NCBI RefSeq assembly: GCF_902153245.2
Contig: NZ_CABFWF030000018.1
Location: 62,001-126,000 of the forward strand
DNA length: 64,000 nucleotides
DNA from: Pseudorhizobium endolithicum
Lineage (GTDB): Bacteria; Pseudomonadota; Alphaproteobacteria; Rhizobiales; Rhizobiaceae
Reading direction: 5' to 3'
In this document: piece after piece, positions 18,277 to 27,778 of the stretch
Position numbering within the stretch: the stretch's first letter is position 1
How the letters are laid out: each line of letters starts with the position of its first letter
Notes under the pieces: model-generated
The model's input: only the letters and a program-made list of their open reading frames with translations
What the model was told of the DNA's origin: nothing
The model's database searches: none
Program-made: the position numbers and the translations under genes

Positions 18277-19155
18277 CTAGCCCCCGGCGGCCAGGTGGAC
18301 CGCGTCGATAGCGCGCTTGAGATCATCTTTGACGGAGAGCGACTGCTCGAGGATGTCCTTCGCCTTCAGGAAGTCGAGAACACGGAAGCGGCCCACCGGC
18401 GGACGCAGAAAGATATGGGGCGGCTGCAGCTTCAGCTTGAGCGCGATCGCCGACTGCATCATCAGCTGGCTGGCGCCGAACATGCTGTCCATGCGGCTGG
18501 GCGGAGAGAATCCGTCGCCTTCCGGAGCACCCACGACATCTACCCCGATCACGACGTCGGCGAGATCCATGAGGTGGTCATAGGGCACCGGATTGAAGAT
18601 GCCGCCATCGATCATGATGCGCCCGTTGATCGGCACCGGCATGAAGATGCCCGGAAGCGCCGCGGAGGCTGCGATCGCCGCCCGCAGGTCTCCTTCCTGC
18701 AACACCACTTCGGAGCGACCGTAATAATCTGTCGCCAGGACCTTGAGGGGAAGCCGGAGATCCTGAAAGCGTGCCGGGATGGCATCGGGCAAGAGTGCCT
18801 TCAGGACGAGTTCGAGGTTGAACTGGCCGAAGCGGAAATCGCCCAGCGTATCGCGCATGGACGAGGGGCCGAGGCTCCAGAGGCGGTTGGCAAGGACGGA
18901 CGGATTGCCGACCGTTTCCATCGTATAGGCGCGGATGTCGGCACCGGACATTCCCGCCGCCATGCCCGCTCCCATGATCGCGCCGATGGACGATCCCGCA
19001 ATCGCCACCGGGCGTATGCCCAGCTCATCAAGCGTTTCGATCACATGGACGTGCGAGAGGCCGCGGGCGCCTCCGCCGCCGAACGCCACGGCGAAAGTCA
19101 GATCGCCCGACCGCTTGTTCACATCAGGATCGTTGAAGGCGAGTTTCGTGTTCAT
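18277..19155 (-). CDS. Patatin-like phospholipase family protein
   Basis: Predicted cytosolic or membrane-bound serine lipase of the RssA/NTE type, 292 residues. The oxyanion loop GGGGARG is at 26-32, the nucleophile elbow GSSIG at 54-58 and the catalytic Asp lies in MIDGGIF around 205, so the Ser-Asp dyad is complete. The C-terminus LRPPVGRFRVLDF is typical of this subgroup. Substrate is unknown; lysophospholipids are likely. It converges on the kefB-like gene (7-bp gap) and follows rsmD by 8 bp on the same strand, so it may be the last gene of an rluB-rsmD-patatin transcript. Confidence 0.92.
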   Translation of the reverse strand: MNTKLAFNDPDVNKRSGDLTFAVAFGGGGARGLSHVHVIETLDELGIRPVAIAGSSIGAIMGAGMAAGMSGADIRAYTMETVGNPSVLANRLWSLGPSSMRDTLGDFRFGQFNLELVLKALLPDAIPARFQDLRLPLKVLATDYYGRSEVVLQEGDLRAAIAASAALPGIFMPVPINGRIMIDGGIFNPVPYDHLMDLADVVIGVDVVGAPEGDGFSPPSRMDSMFGASQLMMQSAIALKLKLQPPHIFLRPPVGRFRVLDFLKAKDILEQSLSVKDDLKRAIDAVHLAAGG

Positions 19156-19163
19156 CGTGCGGA

Positions 19164-19724
19164 TCAGCCGGGCTGATATCGAAAGAAGTGGATTCGCGTG
19201 TCGCCGAACAGCCGCTGCTCCAGCGGCCTGAACGCCTCATGCGCCACCGGTGTAACGTCGGCGCGCTCCTCGAGGATCGCGAGGGCGCCGGGGACGAGCC
19301 AGCCGCCGGAATGGGCAGAAAGCATCGCAGCCTCGCCAAGCCCCTTTCCGTAAGGCGGGTCGGCGAAGAGGAGATCGAACGGCTCCACCGTTCCGACCGC
19401 TCCCAACAGGGTGGCGTCGCGCCGGAGAATGCGGGTACGTCCATGCAGGGCGAGGCTGTCGATATTCTCCCAGAGCAGGCCGCGCCCCTCGACGCTGTTT
19501 TCAACGAACAGCGCCTGACGGCAACCGCGGGACAGGGCTTCGAGACCGACCGCCCCGGTACCGGCGAAGAGATCGATCACCCGGGTCTGCTGAAGCGCCT
19601 CCGGATAGACGTGGCCGATAATGTTGAACAGGCTTTCGCGGGTCCGGTCGATGGTCGGCCGGATATCGTTCGACTTGGGTGCAGCCAGTGTGCGGCCACG
19701 AAATTCGCCCCCGACGATACGCAT
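19164..19724 (-). CDS. rsmD: 16S rRNA (guanine(966)-N(2))-methyltransferase RsmD
   Basis: Methylates G966 of 16S rRNA in the 30S subunit using S-adenosylmethionine. The 186-residue protein has the family start MRIVGGEFRGRTL, RPTIDRTRESLFNI, the SAM loop VIDLFAGTGAVGLEALSRG (about 49-68) and the catalytic LLFADPPYGKGLG near 122. Length is normal for the family. It begins 6 bp after rluB, the usual rluB-rsmD pairing in rhizobia. Confidence 0.96.
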   Translation of the reverse strand: MRIVGGEFRGRTLAAPKSNDIRPTIDRTRESLFNIIGHVYPEALQQTRVIDLFAGTGAVGLEALSRGCRQALFVENSVEGRGLLWENIDSLALHGRTRILRRDATLLGAVGTVEPFDLLFADPPYGKGLGEAAMLSAHSGGWLVPGALAILEERADVTPVAHEAFRPLEQRLFGDTRIHFFRYQPG

Positions 19725-19730
19725 GGCTCC

Positions 19731-21572
19731 CTACCCCCGCGTCCGCGGCTTTCCACCGGCAGGACGTCCGCCCGGCCTGCCACCGCCCCCACCAGGCTTG
19801 CCGCGTCCAGCGCCCGGTTTTCCGCCAGGCCTGCCGCCGAACGCGCTTCCGCCGCCGGGCTTGCCGGCCGCAGGCTTGCCGCCGAAGGGCTTCCCGCGCG
19901 GCTTGTCTCCAAAGGGACGATCACCGGCTGGCTTGTCGGCGCGCGGGCCGCGGGCACGATCTCCCTCGGCGCGCGCTCCCCGCGGCTTGTCGGCAAACGG
20001 ACGTTCGCCGCGTGCCGGGCGGTCACCGAACGGGCGATCGCCGCGAGGACGATCAGATCTGGCCTCAGTCGAGAACGATTTGCCGCGCGGGCGATCGCCG
20101 CCGTCGCGGGGCTTGCGCTCTCTGCGAGCTTCGTCGGAGAACGATCGCTCTCGGCCGCCTCCTTCGGAGCGCCCCCCAAAGGCGCGCTTGCGACCGAAAT
20201 CGCCGCCTCGCTCCTCGCGGCCGGGCGGCGGCGTTTCGGCGCGAATCCAATCGCTGTCCTCGTCGGCGCGCTTTACGACCACGCGGCGCTCGCTCTGCGG
20301 GCTCGGCTTGTCGAACAGTCTTTCCGCCTCCGCCCGGGCGGAGGATTTCTTCGCCTTGCTGTCGGTGGTCGGACGCGCTCCCGGCGCCATCCAGACGTTG
20401 GCCGTGCGGGAGGTTCCCATCGGCAGACGCTTCTTTGGCTTCTCCGCGCCGGAGCCACGGTCGTCACGGGAGCCTCCGCGAGGCGCCGATTTCCCGGCAA
20501 AGCCTCGTTCCGCGCCCCGGGGTTCCGGCCGCTTCGCGAGCTTTTCGCTCCGCTCGGGCCTTGCCTGCTTCGCCCATCCGCCGCTTTCGGAACGTTCGGC
20601 ATGAGCAGGCGCGGCAGCGGCATCATCGGCCCTGGCCGGCTCGTTGTAGATCGGCGCGTCGAAGTTTGCCTTGGCCTCTTCGATGAGGCGCGGACCGAGC
20701 TGCTCCCGCAGCATCCGACCCCGCACTTCGAGGACATGACCCTCCGGCAGGTCGCCAAGCTGAAACGGACCGTAGGAGATCCGGATCAGGCGGTTGACCT
20801 CGAGACCGAGGGCGCCGAGCACGTTCTTGACCTCACGGTTCTTGCCTTCGCGCAGTCCGACGGTCATCCAGACATTATGGCCCTGCTTGCGGTCGAGCGT
20901 AGCGTCGATCGCGCCATAGAGGACGCCGTCGACGGCGATGCCTTCCTTCAGCTTGTCCAGGGCAGCCTGGTCGACCTCGCCATGGGCCCGGACCCGGTAG
21001 CGCCGAAGCCAGCCGGTGGTCGGCAGTTCCAGAACGCGCGCAAGGCCGCCGTCATTGGTCAGCAGCAAAAGGCCTTCGGTGTTGATATCGAGGCGACCGA
21101 TCGACATGACCCGCGGCAACCCGTCGGGGAGATTGTCGAAGACCGTGGGACGGCCCTCCGGATCGGCATTGGTGGTCACCAGCCCCGCCGGCTTGTGGTA
21201 GAGCCAGAGGCGGGTGCGCTCGATGCCGCGGATCGGTTCTCCATCGACCTCGATGCGATCCTCGAGCGTGGCATTGACGACGGGCGTCTCCAGAACCTGG
21301 CCGTTGAGGCGAACCCGGCCTTCCATGATCATGCGCTCGACGTCGCGGCGGGATGCCACTCCTGCCCGTGCCAGTATCTTGGATATCCGCTCGGGCTTTG
21401 CCGCTGCCTCCACGGCATGAGCCTCCACCTTTTCCTTCCCGGCTTTGGGCTTCAACCCTGCTTTCGCCGAGAAACCGGACTTGCCTCCGGCCCCCTTTGC
21501 AGACGGCTTGGGTTTGGTGCTGCGTTCGAAGGATTTGGATCCGCCGCGCTTTGGCTTGTCTTTGGGTGTCAT
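19731..21572 (-). CDS. rluB: 23S rRNA pseudouridine synthase RluB-type with long basic tail
   Basis: Pseudouridine synthase of the RsuA/RluB/E/F family acting on 23S rRNA. A Lys/Gly-rich N-terminus (1-58) precedes an S4 RNA-binding domain (about 61-107, ERISKILARAGVASRRDVE) and the catalytic domain, with catalytic Asp162 in GRLDINTEG and LREGKNREVKNVL later. The enzyme proper ends near 305. The remaining 300 residues are low complexity, rich in Arg, Gly, Lys, Pro and Asp, with near-repeats such as GDRPFGDRP and KPFGGKP. This more than doubles the usual family length of 250-350. Such tails occur in rhizobial RluB but vary in length. The tail should be disordered and strongly cationic, suited to rRNA binding. 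Confidence 0.92.
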   Translation of the reverse strand: MTPKDKPKRGGSKSFERSTKPKPSAKGAGGKSGFSAKAGLKPKAGKEKVEAHAVEAAAKPERISKILARAGVASRRDVERMIMEGRVRLNGQVLETPVVNATLEDRIEVDGEPIRGIERTRLWLYHKPAGLVTTNADPEGRPTVFDNLPDGLPRVMSIGRLDINTEGLLLLTNDGGLARVLELPTTGWLRRYRVRAHGEVDQAALDKLKEGIAVDGVLYGAIDATLDRKQGHNVWMTVGLREGKNREVKNVLGALGLEVNRLIRISYGPFQLGDLPEGHVLEVRGRMLREQLGPRLIEEAKANFDAPIYNEPARADDAAAAPAHAERSESGGWAKQARPERSEKLAKRPEPRGAERGFAGKSAPRGGSRDDRGSGAEKPKKRLPMGTSRTANVWMAPGARPTTDSKAKKSSARAEAERLFDKPSPQSERRVVVKRADEDSDWIRAETPPPGREERGGDFGRKRAFGGRSEGGGRERSFSDEARRERKPRDGGDRPRGKSFSTEARSDRPRGDRPFGDRPARGERPFADKPRGARAEGDRARGPRADKPAGDRPFGDKPRGKPFGGKPAAGKPGGGSAFGGRPGGKPGAGRGKPGGGGGRPGGRPAGGKPRTRG

Positions 21573-21720
21573 TTGTTGTTTGCCTGAAGCGTGAAGTCGA
21601 ACGGGTTAGCCGGACATTCATGCTGGTTGAGGTGCATCTAGGCTTGCCGCGCGACGCGCGGGCCTTTTCGATCGCTTCCTACCAGTTCAAGCCACCGGGG
21701 TTAAGAGGAAATCGCCGATC

Positions 21721-22179
21721 ATGGCCCAGAACGACGGTTTCATGGCGGAAGCCCTGCATGAGGCGGTGCTGGCCGGGCAGAGGGACGAGATACCCGTCGG
21801 AGCCGTGCTGGTGCTGGACGGCCGGATCGTCGCCCGCTCGGGAAACCGGACGCGAGAGAACAACGACCCGACCGCCCATGCGGAGATGAACGTCATCCGG
21901 GAGGCTGCGCGGCTCCTGGGACAGGAGCGGCTGACAGGCGCCGATCTCTACGTTACGCTGGAGCCCTGCGCGATGTGCGCGGCCGCCATCTCCTTTGCCC
22001 GCATCCGCCGTCTTTACTACGGCGCGGAGGACCCGAAGGGGGGCGGCGTGCACCACGGCGGCAGGTTCTATGCGCAAACCACCTGCCACCACGCACCGGA
22101 CGTGTATTCCGGCATCGAGGAGCGACGGTCGGCCACTGTCTTGAGGGATTTCTTCCAGGCAAAACGGGAGCCTGGGTAG
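21721..22179 (+). CDS. tadA: tRNA-specific adenosine deaminase
   Basis: Deaminates A34 to inosine in the anticodon of tRNA-Arg(ACG). The 152-residue zinc enzyme has HAE at 53-55 (zinc ligand and catalytic Glu) and PCAMC with Cys83 and Cys86. DEIPVGAVLV and FYAQTTCHHAPDVYSGI are typical of TadA rather than of cytidine deaminases. It is divergent from rluB (148-bp spacer), the standard arrangement in Rhizobiales. Confidence 0.95.
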   Translation: MAQNDGFMAEALHEAVLAGQRDEIPVGAVLVLDGRIVARSGNRTRENNDPTAHAEMNVIREAARLLGQERLTGADLYVTLEPCAMCAAAISFARIRRLYYGAEDPKGGGVHHGGRFYAQTTCHHAPDVYSGIEERRSATVLRDFFQAKREPG

Positions 22180-22191
22180 GCGAAGTCCGGA

Positions 22192-22815
22192 CTACTGGAA
22201 GGGCTTCCACCAACTGGACGTCTTCTGTGTCGCTTCCGCTTCCTTCTTGCGGCGGCGCTCCTTCTTGAGTTCCGGCTCGCCCAGATCATCAAGTGCTGCA
22301 GAATCCACTGCGCGATACTCCACCGGCGGGTCCGTCAGAGAGCGGCGCGGCTGCGTCACGTCTGCATTGTGGAGGTTCTGCTTGGCCTGCCGGAAGGCTT
22401 CCCACTTCTCCGACTCCGTCATCTGGCCGGCCTTGCCCTTCCCGGCCAGCAGTGGTGAACGATAGCGGGGGTTGTTTTCGTTCTCGTCGGCCTCCTGGCG
22501 CAGGCGAGCGCGGGTTTCTTCCGGCGATTCAACCCAGCCCGGATTGTTCTCGCGGTTGGCGAGGGACGCCTGCGGGGGCGGCAGCGACTTGTCTTCAGCC
22601 GCAACGACGAGGTTCGGGCGCGGGTTGTACTTCACGTTGCGCTCGTCCTGGGGGCCTATGGAAACCGCAGAGGTGAGGTCGTTGCTCAACTGCTCCATCG
22701 CGGAGGTTCCGGTCCCGTAGGTGGGACTTCCCATGCAGCCCGAAAGGGCGAGCATTCCGGCCATCAGGCCGGCCGCGCTGGATGCTGCGCGAAACCCATG
22801 CGACGTCTTCATCAA
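22192..22815 (-). CDS. Lipoprotein of unknown function
   Basis: Exported lipoprotein of 207 residues. The signal peptide ends in a lipobox LSGC with Cys27 as the lipid-bearing residue. The mature part is polar and charged, with VSIGPQDERNVKYNPRPNLVV, LPPPQ, an acidic-basic stretch ETRARLRQEADENE and a Lys/Arg/Glu-rich end KKERRRKKEAEATQ. It contains no domain I know well; the NPRPNLVVAAEDKSLPPPQ layout resembles the alphaproteobacterial BamF/DUF3035 style, but this is a weak likeness. It lies 137 bp after ileS on the same strand, a pairing found in other rhizobia. Confidence 0.75.
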   Translation of the reverse strand: MMKTSHGFRAASSAAGLMAGMLALSGCMGSPTYGTGTSAMEQLSNDLTSAVSIGPQDERNVKYNPRPNLVVAAEDKSLPPPQASLANRENNPGWVESPEETRARLRQEADENENNPRYRSPLLAGKGKAGQMTESEKWEAFRQAKQNLHNADVTQPRRSLTDPPVEYRAVDSAALDDLGEPELKKERRRKKEAEATQKTSSWWKPFQ

Positions 22816-22952
22816 AACCCTTCCAGCGGCGCCCGTCCTTCGACGCCTTCAGATTTCCGCTCGATACCCCCTGACCGGAAATTCCGGCCAATTTCGGGCA
22901 GATGTACCGGATGACACGCCAAAGCGCAATCATCCGGTGAGAGGGACCCTGG

Positions 22953-25946
22953 TCAGCCGAGACGGCCGAGGGCGGCCAGTTCCCGCAAGGCTGCGGCATC
23001 GCGCGCCGAAACCTCCGGATATTCCGGATCGGACCCCACATCCGTGGTGACACGCCATGAACGCGCGCACTTCGTGCCCTCCGCGAGCTTCGGTTCGACG
23101 GCAACGCCCGGCACCTCGGGAAGGCGGAACGCGCTTTCAGGCCCTTCGCCCCCGACGACGCGGATGGCCGAGGTGATGCAGATCTCCTCGAATTTCTGCC
23201 CTTCCAGCGCCTTCATGAGCGACGGGTCGGAGACGTGCACCACCGGTGCCGCTTCCAGCGAGGAACCGATCCGCTTTTCCTTGCGCTCGATCTCCAGCGC
23301 GCCGGTGACCACCGAGCGCACCCGACGGACCGAGGCCCATTTTTCCGCCAGCGCATCGTTGCGCCATTCGGCCTGAACCTCCGGGAACTGCTCGATATGC
23401 ACCGACACGGCATCCGGGTTGCGTGAGAGCCAGGCTTCCTCCGTCGTGAACGGCAGCATGGGCGCCAGCCACGTCACCATGCAGTCGAAGATCCGGCGGA
23501 TGACGGAAAGTGCCGAACGACGGCGCAGCGACGACGGCGCATCGCAGTAAAGCGCGTCCTTGCGGATGTCGAAGTAGAAGGCTGACAGCTCGATATTGGC
23601 GAAGTCGATCAGGGCCCGAGCGATCTTCTTGAAGTCGAAGGCGTCATAGCCGTCGCGCACCAGCCGGTCGAGCTCCGCCAGGCGATGCAGCATCAGCCTC
23701 TCGAGCTCGGGCAGGTCTGCACAGGCAATCTCCTCGCCCTCGTCGTGCGCCAGCGTGCCGAGCATCCAGCGGATGGTGTTGCGCAGCTTGCGGTAGGCGT
23801 CGACATTGGTCTGGATGATCGTCTTGCCGAGGCGCTGGTCTTCCCAATAGTCGGTGGTCATGACCCAGAGGCGAAGGATGTCGGCGCCGGCATCCTTCAT
23901 GACGTCCTGGGGCGCCACGACGTTGCCGAGAGACTTCGACATCTTCTGGCCCTTCTCGTCCATGGTGAAGCCATGGGTGATGACCGTGTCGTAGGGCGCG
24001 CGGCCGCGGGTGGCGGCCGATTCCAGCAGCGAGGAATGGAACCAGCCGCGATGCTGGTCGGAACCTTCCAGATAGACGTCGGCTGGCCATTTGAGGCCCG
24101 GACGGTCCTCCAGCGTGAAGGTGTGCGTCGAACCGGAGTCAAACCAGACGTCCAGAATGTCGCGGACCTGACTCCAGCCTTCATTGGCGCGGGAACCGAG
24201 GAAGCGCTCGCGCGCGCCCTCGGCGAACCAGGCATCGGCACCCTCCTGCTCGAAGGCTTCCATGATGCGGGCATTGACGGACTCGTCTTGCAGGATCGCG
24301 CCCTTTTCGTCGACAAAGACGCAGATCGGGACACCCCAGGCGCGCTGGCGGGAAAGAACCCAGTCAGGGCGCTGCTCGATCATGGCGCGCAGGCGGTTCT
24401 GGCCGGCAGCGGGCACGAAGCGCGTATCGTCGATGGCTCGCAACGCACGCGAGCGCAGCGTCGTGCCGTCGCCGAGTTCCTTGTCCATGTAGACGAACCA
24501 CTGCGGCGTGTTGCGGAAGATGACCGGCTTCTTGGACCGCCAGGAATGGGGATAGGAATGCTTCAGCCGGCCGCGGGCGAACAGGCAGTTTGCCGCGATC
24601 AGGGCCTCGATCACCGCCTTGTTGGCATCGCCCTTCTTGCCGTTGTCGTCCATGACGCGGGCGGGACCGCCCTCGCGGTCGGGACCGAAACCGGGAGCGT
24701 CAGCCGTGTAGAAGCCCGCGTCGTCGACGGGGAACGGGATCTTAGTGTCGATGCCGCGCGCTTCGAGTTCGCGGACATTATCCGTCCAGGCGTCAAAGTC
24801 CTCCCGGCCGTGGCTGGGTGCGGTGTGCACGAAGCCGGTGCCGGCGTCGTCGGTGACGTGGTCGCCGGCGAGAAGCGGGACAGGGAACTCATAGCCGCCG
24901 CCGAACTGGCGCAACGGGTGCCCGCACACGAGTGACGCGAGCTCTTCCCCTGTAACCCCGCGAAGCTTTCTGTATTGCAGCTTCGCCTTCGCGAAGGACT
25001 CCTCGGCCAGATTATCGGCAAAGATCAGCCTCTCACCCGGGCGCGGACCGAAGTCATTTTCGGCGGCCGTGACTTCATACAATCCGTAGGAGACCTTCGG
25101 GGAGTAGCTGATCGCGCGGTTGCCCGGGATCGTCCACGGCGTGGTCGTCCAGATGACCACGAATGAACCTTGAAGATCTTCGAGGATACCGCCATCCGCG
25201 TTCTGCTCGATGACCGCCTGCCGATAGGCCTCACCCGTCTCCAGCGCCACACCCGGATCGCTGAACCGCACCACCGGGAACTTCACCCAGATCGTGTCGC
25301 TCTCGACATCGGCATACTCGACCTCCGCCTCGGCCAGCGCCGTTCGCTCGACCACCGACCACATGACCGGCTTGGATCCGCGATAGAGCTGGCCGCTCAT
25401 GGCGATCTTCAGGAGTTCGCCGGCGATCCTCGCTTCCGCGTGGAAGTTCATCGTCGTATAGGGATTGTCGAAGTCGCCCTCGATGCCCAGGCGCTTGAAC
25501 TCCTCCGACTGCACCTTGATCCAGTGGGCGGCGAATTCGCGGCACTCCCGGCGGAACTCGTTGACGGGCACCTCGTCCTTGTTCTTGCCCTTCTCGCGGT
25601 ACTTCTCCTCGATCTTCCACTCGATCGGTAGGCCGTGGCAATCCCAGCCGGGGACGTAGTTGGAATCATAGCCGCGCATCTGGAAGGAGCGGGTAATGAC
25701 GTCCTTGAGGATCTTGTTCAGCGCGTGGCCGATATGGATGTTGCCGTTGGCATAGGGCGGGCCGTCATGGAGAACGAACTTCTGGCGACCTGCGGCGGAA
25801 GCGCGGAGCTTCCTGTAAAGGTCCATCTGCTGCCAGCGCTTGACGAGTTCCGGCTCCTTCTGCGGCAGGCCGGCGCGCATCGGGAAATCTGTTTCGGGCA
25901 GGTAGAGGGTCTTCGAGTAGTCGAGCTTGTCGGCAGTATCGGTCAT
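22953..25946 (-). CDS. ileS: Isoleucine--tRNA ligase
   Basis: Class I aminoacyl-tRNA synthetase charging tRNA-Ile, 997 residues. HIGH is at 71-74 ([14 protein letters not shown]) and KMSKS near 665 ([10 protein letters not shown]), with the CP1 editing domain between and the anticodon-binding domain after. The start [10 protein letters not shown] fits the family; 23 further in-frame codons upstream are not conserved. The C-terminal zinc-binding region is degenerate: [13 protein letters not shown] keeps one Cys, and [12 protein letters not shown] replaces the second Cys pair, so no zinc site remains, as in other alphaproteobacterial IleRS. It is divergent from the parDE module (268 bp). Confidence 0.97.
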   Translation of the reverse strand: MTDTADKLDYSKTLYLPETDFPMRAGLPQKEPELVKRWQQMDLYRKLRASAAGRQKFVLHDGPPYANGNIHIGHALNKILKDVITRSFQMRGYDSNYVPGWDCHGLPIEWKIEEKYREKGKNKDEVPVNEFRRECREFAAHWIKVQSEEFKRLGIEGDFDNPYTTMNFHAEARIAGELLKIAMSGQLYRGSKPVMWSVVERTALAEAEVEYADVESDTIWVKFPVVRFSDPGVALETGEAYRQAVIEQNADGGILEDLQGSFVVIWTTTPWTIPGNRAISYSPKVSYGLYEVTAAENDFGPRPGERLIFADNLAEESFAKAKLQYRKLRGVTGEELASLVCGHPLRQFGGGYEFPVPLLAGDHVTDDAGTGFVHTAPSHGREDFDAWTDNVRELEARGIDTKIPFPVDDAGFYTADAPGFGPDREGGPARVMDDNGKKGDANKAVIEALIAANCLFARGRLKHSYPHSWRSKKPVIFRNTPQWFVYMDKELGDGTTLRSRALRAIDDTRFVPAAGQNRLRAMIEQRPDWVLSRQRAWGVPICVFVDEKGAILQDESVNARIMEAFEQEGADAWFAEGARERFLGSRANEGWSQVRDILDVWFDSGSTHTFTLEDRPGLKWPADVYLEGSDQHRGWFHSSLLESAATRGRAPYDTVITHGFTMDEKGQKMSKSLGNVVAPQDVMKDAGADILRLWVMTTDYWEDQRLGKTIIQTNVDAYRKLRNTIRWMLGTLAHDEGEEIACADLPELERLMLHRLAELDRLVRDGYDAFDFKKIARALIDFANIELSAFYFDIRKDALYCDAPSSLRRRSALSVIRRIFDCMVTWLAPMLPFTTEEAWLSRNPDAVSVHIEQFPEVQAEWRNDALAEKWASVRRVRSVVTGALEIERKEKRIGSSLEAAPVVHVSDPSLMKALEGQKFEEICITSAIRVVGGEGPESAFRLPEVPGVAVEPKLAEGTKCARSWRVTTDVGSDPEYPEVSARDAAALRELAALGRLG

Positions 25947-26214
25947 GGGTCGGGCAATCGTTTTGGCGCTCGCGAGCGCATCGGAAAGAGATGAGGTGGC
26001 GGAGGCGCGTGACAAAGCGCCGGAAACCCGGACCTTCCCGACGCCCGTCTCAGGCGACGCGGAAGGCCGGGCCGATAATTCGTATGAAGGGGACCGGCCG
26101 GTACGTTCTCATGATCGGCGTCTTACGGGTTTTGAAGGAGGAAAGGAAGAGGTATTCCCGGCAGCTTGCGAGAGGTTCAGACAGCATCTATCTTTTCCAA
26201 CAGAGGAGACAATG

Positions 26215-26505
26215 ATGACTAAAGATGCCGTCTTCACGTTCCATCTGGACGTCGAGCTCCACGACGCCTTCATGGCAGCAGCCAAGGATTCGCAGCAATC
26301 TGCTTCGCAGATCCTACGCGACATGATGCGCGACTTCGTCAGGCAGCAAGCGACGGAGCCGGAATACACAGCGTTCCTCCAAAGGAAGGTCGATGCTGCC
26401 CGATCGCAGATCTCCTCAGGAGAAGGCCTGGACGCGATCGATGTCGAGCAAGAATTCGCAGCGCGGCGCGCTGCCGTTGCCGGCGGCAGCCGCTCGAGAT
26501 CGTGA
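26215..26505 (+). CDS. Ribbon-helix-helix antitoxin, ParD-like
   Basis: Antitoxin of a type II module, 96 residues. Residues 1-45 fit a ribbon-helix-helix DNA-binding fold (AVFTFHLDVELHDAF, SQQSASQILRDMMRDFV) and the charged C-terminal half, with VEQEFAARRAAVAGG, would wrap the toxin. Two ATG codons lie side by side (26212 and 26215). AGGAG ends at 26208, so the second has the better spacing. The stop overlaps the toxin start by GTGA. Such proteins usually repress their own promoter. The antitoxin class is named from the fold and partner. Confidence 0.8.
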   Translation: MTKDAVFTFHLDVELHDAFMAAAKDSQQSASQILRDMMRDFVRQQATEPEYTAFLQRKVDAARSQISSGEGLDAIDVEQEFAARRAAVAGGSRSRS

Positions 26506-26786
26506 TCATCCGATGGGCACTTGCGGCAAGACGCGACCGCGCACAGATATTTGACTATATCGCGTCCTATAATCCAAGCGCGGCGATACGCATGGACGAG
26601 CTAATCGCCGCTGCAATCGCCCAACTGAGAGACTTCCCCCTCCTGGGCAGACCAGGTGCGATACCGGGAACACGCGAAATCATCCCGCACGAAAGCTATC
26701 GCATCGTTTATGAAGTCGATGAGGCGACAGTTTCCATCCTGACGATCGTGCATACTGCCCGCACCTGGCCTCCTACGCGGGACTAA
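26502..26786 (+). CDS. RelE/ParE superfamily toxin
   Basis: Small basic toxin of 94 residues, GTG start overlapping the antitoxin stop (GTGA). The pattern MIIRWALAARRDRAQIFDYIA, LRDFPLLGRPGAIPGTREI, then SYRIVYEVDEATVSILTIVHTAR is that of the ParE branch (PF05016): two N-terminal helices, then a four-strand sheet. ParE toxins usually poison gyrase; RelE relatives cut mRNA on ribosomes. The LGRPG and HTARTWP signatures favour ParE. Module ends 4 bp from the end of convergent ribF. Confidence 0.85.
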   Translation: MIIRWALAARRDRAQIFDYIASYNPSAAIRMDELIAAAIAQLRDFPLLGRPGAIPGTREIIPHESYRIVYEVDEATVSILTIVHTARTWPPTRD

Positions 26787-26790
26787 GCCT

Positions 26791-27771
26791 TTAGAACGCG
26801 ATCTTCGCGTCCAGTTCGCCCAACGGCGCCACGCCCGAAAGTAGCGCCCTCGCCTCTTCCCCATCGCGCCTGATCTGCTCGACCAGCGGATCCAGTCCGT
26901 CGAACTTCAGTTCGTCGCGCAGCCGCCCGAAGAAGGAGACGGAGCAGGTCTGGCCATAGAGGTCGCCGCTGAAATCGAAGACATAGGTTTCCAGAAGCGG
27001 CGCGCCGTCCTCCGTCACCGTCGGACGGCGGCCGTAGCTCGCCACACCGTCCCGGACAATTCCGTCGGCGGCGCGGAAGCGCACGGCATAGATGCCCGGC
27101 TTCAACTCCGTCTCCGGCGGCAGCGCCATGTTGGCCGTCGGGTAACCGAGGGTGCGGCCGAGCTTCTCGCCGCCGATCACCTCGGCCTCGACAGTATACC
27201 GGTAGCCGAGCAGGCCGGCGGCCGCCACCACGTCGCCCTCTGCCAGCAGCGCCCGGATGCGGCTGGAGGATATGACCTCGGCGTTCTCGTCGCGGAAGGC
27301 GTCCACGAGACTGACGGAAAAACCCAGCCGCTCCCCCGCCGACATCAGAAAAGCGGGCCCTCCCTCCCGGCCCTTGCCGAAGTGGAAGTCGAAGCCGGTG
27401 ACGACGGCGCTGGCCTGCAGCCAGTCGACGAGCACCGTCTGGACGAATTCTTCCGCCGAGCGCTGGGAGAATTCGCGGTCGAAGGGATACTCGATGACGC
27501 AGCGGAAGCCCATGGCCTCCAGCAGGCGCGCCTTGAGGGGGGCGGGCGTCAGGCGGCAGACGGGGCTGTCCGGCCGGAACACCGTGCGCGGATGCGGCTC
27601 GAAGGTCAGCACCAGCGCCGGCACATTCCGATCCCGCGACAGCGACAGCGCGCGCGCAAGAACGCTGCGGTGCCCGCGATGAACGCCGTCGAAATTGCCG
27701 ATCGCGACGACCCCTCCCTGCAGGCCTGGGGGTAGCGGTTGCTTCTTCTCGTTGCGGTGAAACACGGTCAT
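26791..27771 (-). CDS. ribF: Bifunctional riboflavin kinase/FAD synthetase
   Basis: Makes FMN from riboflavin and then FAD. The 326-residue protein has the N-terminal nucleotidyltransferase motif AIGNFDGVHRGHRSVL (about 23-38), TFEPHPRTVF, and SSSRIRALLAEGDV, then the flavokinase domain with GRTLGYPTANM, GIYAVRF and the closing ETYVFDFSGDLYG, VSFFGRLRDELKFD. All are standard. No FMN riboswitch is visible upstream; the HAD-IIA gene ends 7 bp before the ribF start, so the two form an operon. Confidence 0.96.
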   Translation of the reverse strand: MTVFHRNEKKQPLPPGLQGGVVAIGNFDGVHRGHRSVLARALSLSRDRNVPALVLTFEPHPRTVFRPDSPVCRLTPAPLKARLLEAMGFRCVIEYPFDREFSQRSAEEFVQTVLVDWLQASAVVTGFDFHFGKGREGGPAFLMSAGERLGFSVSLVDAFRDENAEVISSSRIRALLAEGDVVAAAGLLGYRYTVEAEVIGGEKLGRTLGYPTANMALPPETELKPGIYAVRFRAADGIVRDGVASYGRRPTVTEDGAPLLETYVFDFSGDLYGQTCSVSFFGRLRDELKFDGLDPLVEQIRRDGEEARALLSGVAPLGELDAKIAF

Positions 27772-27778
27772 TGGCGTC

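Noticed and set aside
19188-21587. Plus-strand open frame of 799 codons opposite rsmD and rluB
   Set aside because: It is antisense to two well-conserved genes; Ala/Arg/Gly-rich composition is what the complement of GC-rich coding sequence gives.
21647-21668. CCGCG/CGCGG hairpin with TTTT in the rluB-tadA gap
   Set aside because: A stem of about five pairs between two divergent genes, with no transcript to end; judged chance.
24000-24935. Long plus-strand frames opposite ileS, guaB, katA and others
   Set aside because: Shadows of high-GC genes; no domain, ribosome site or context supports them.
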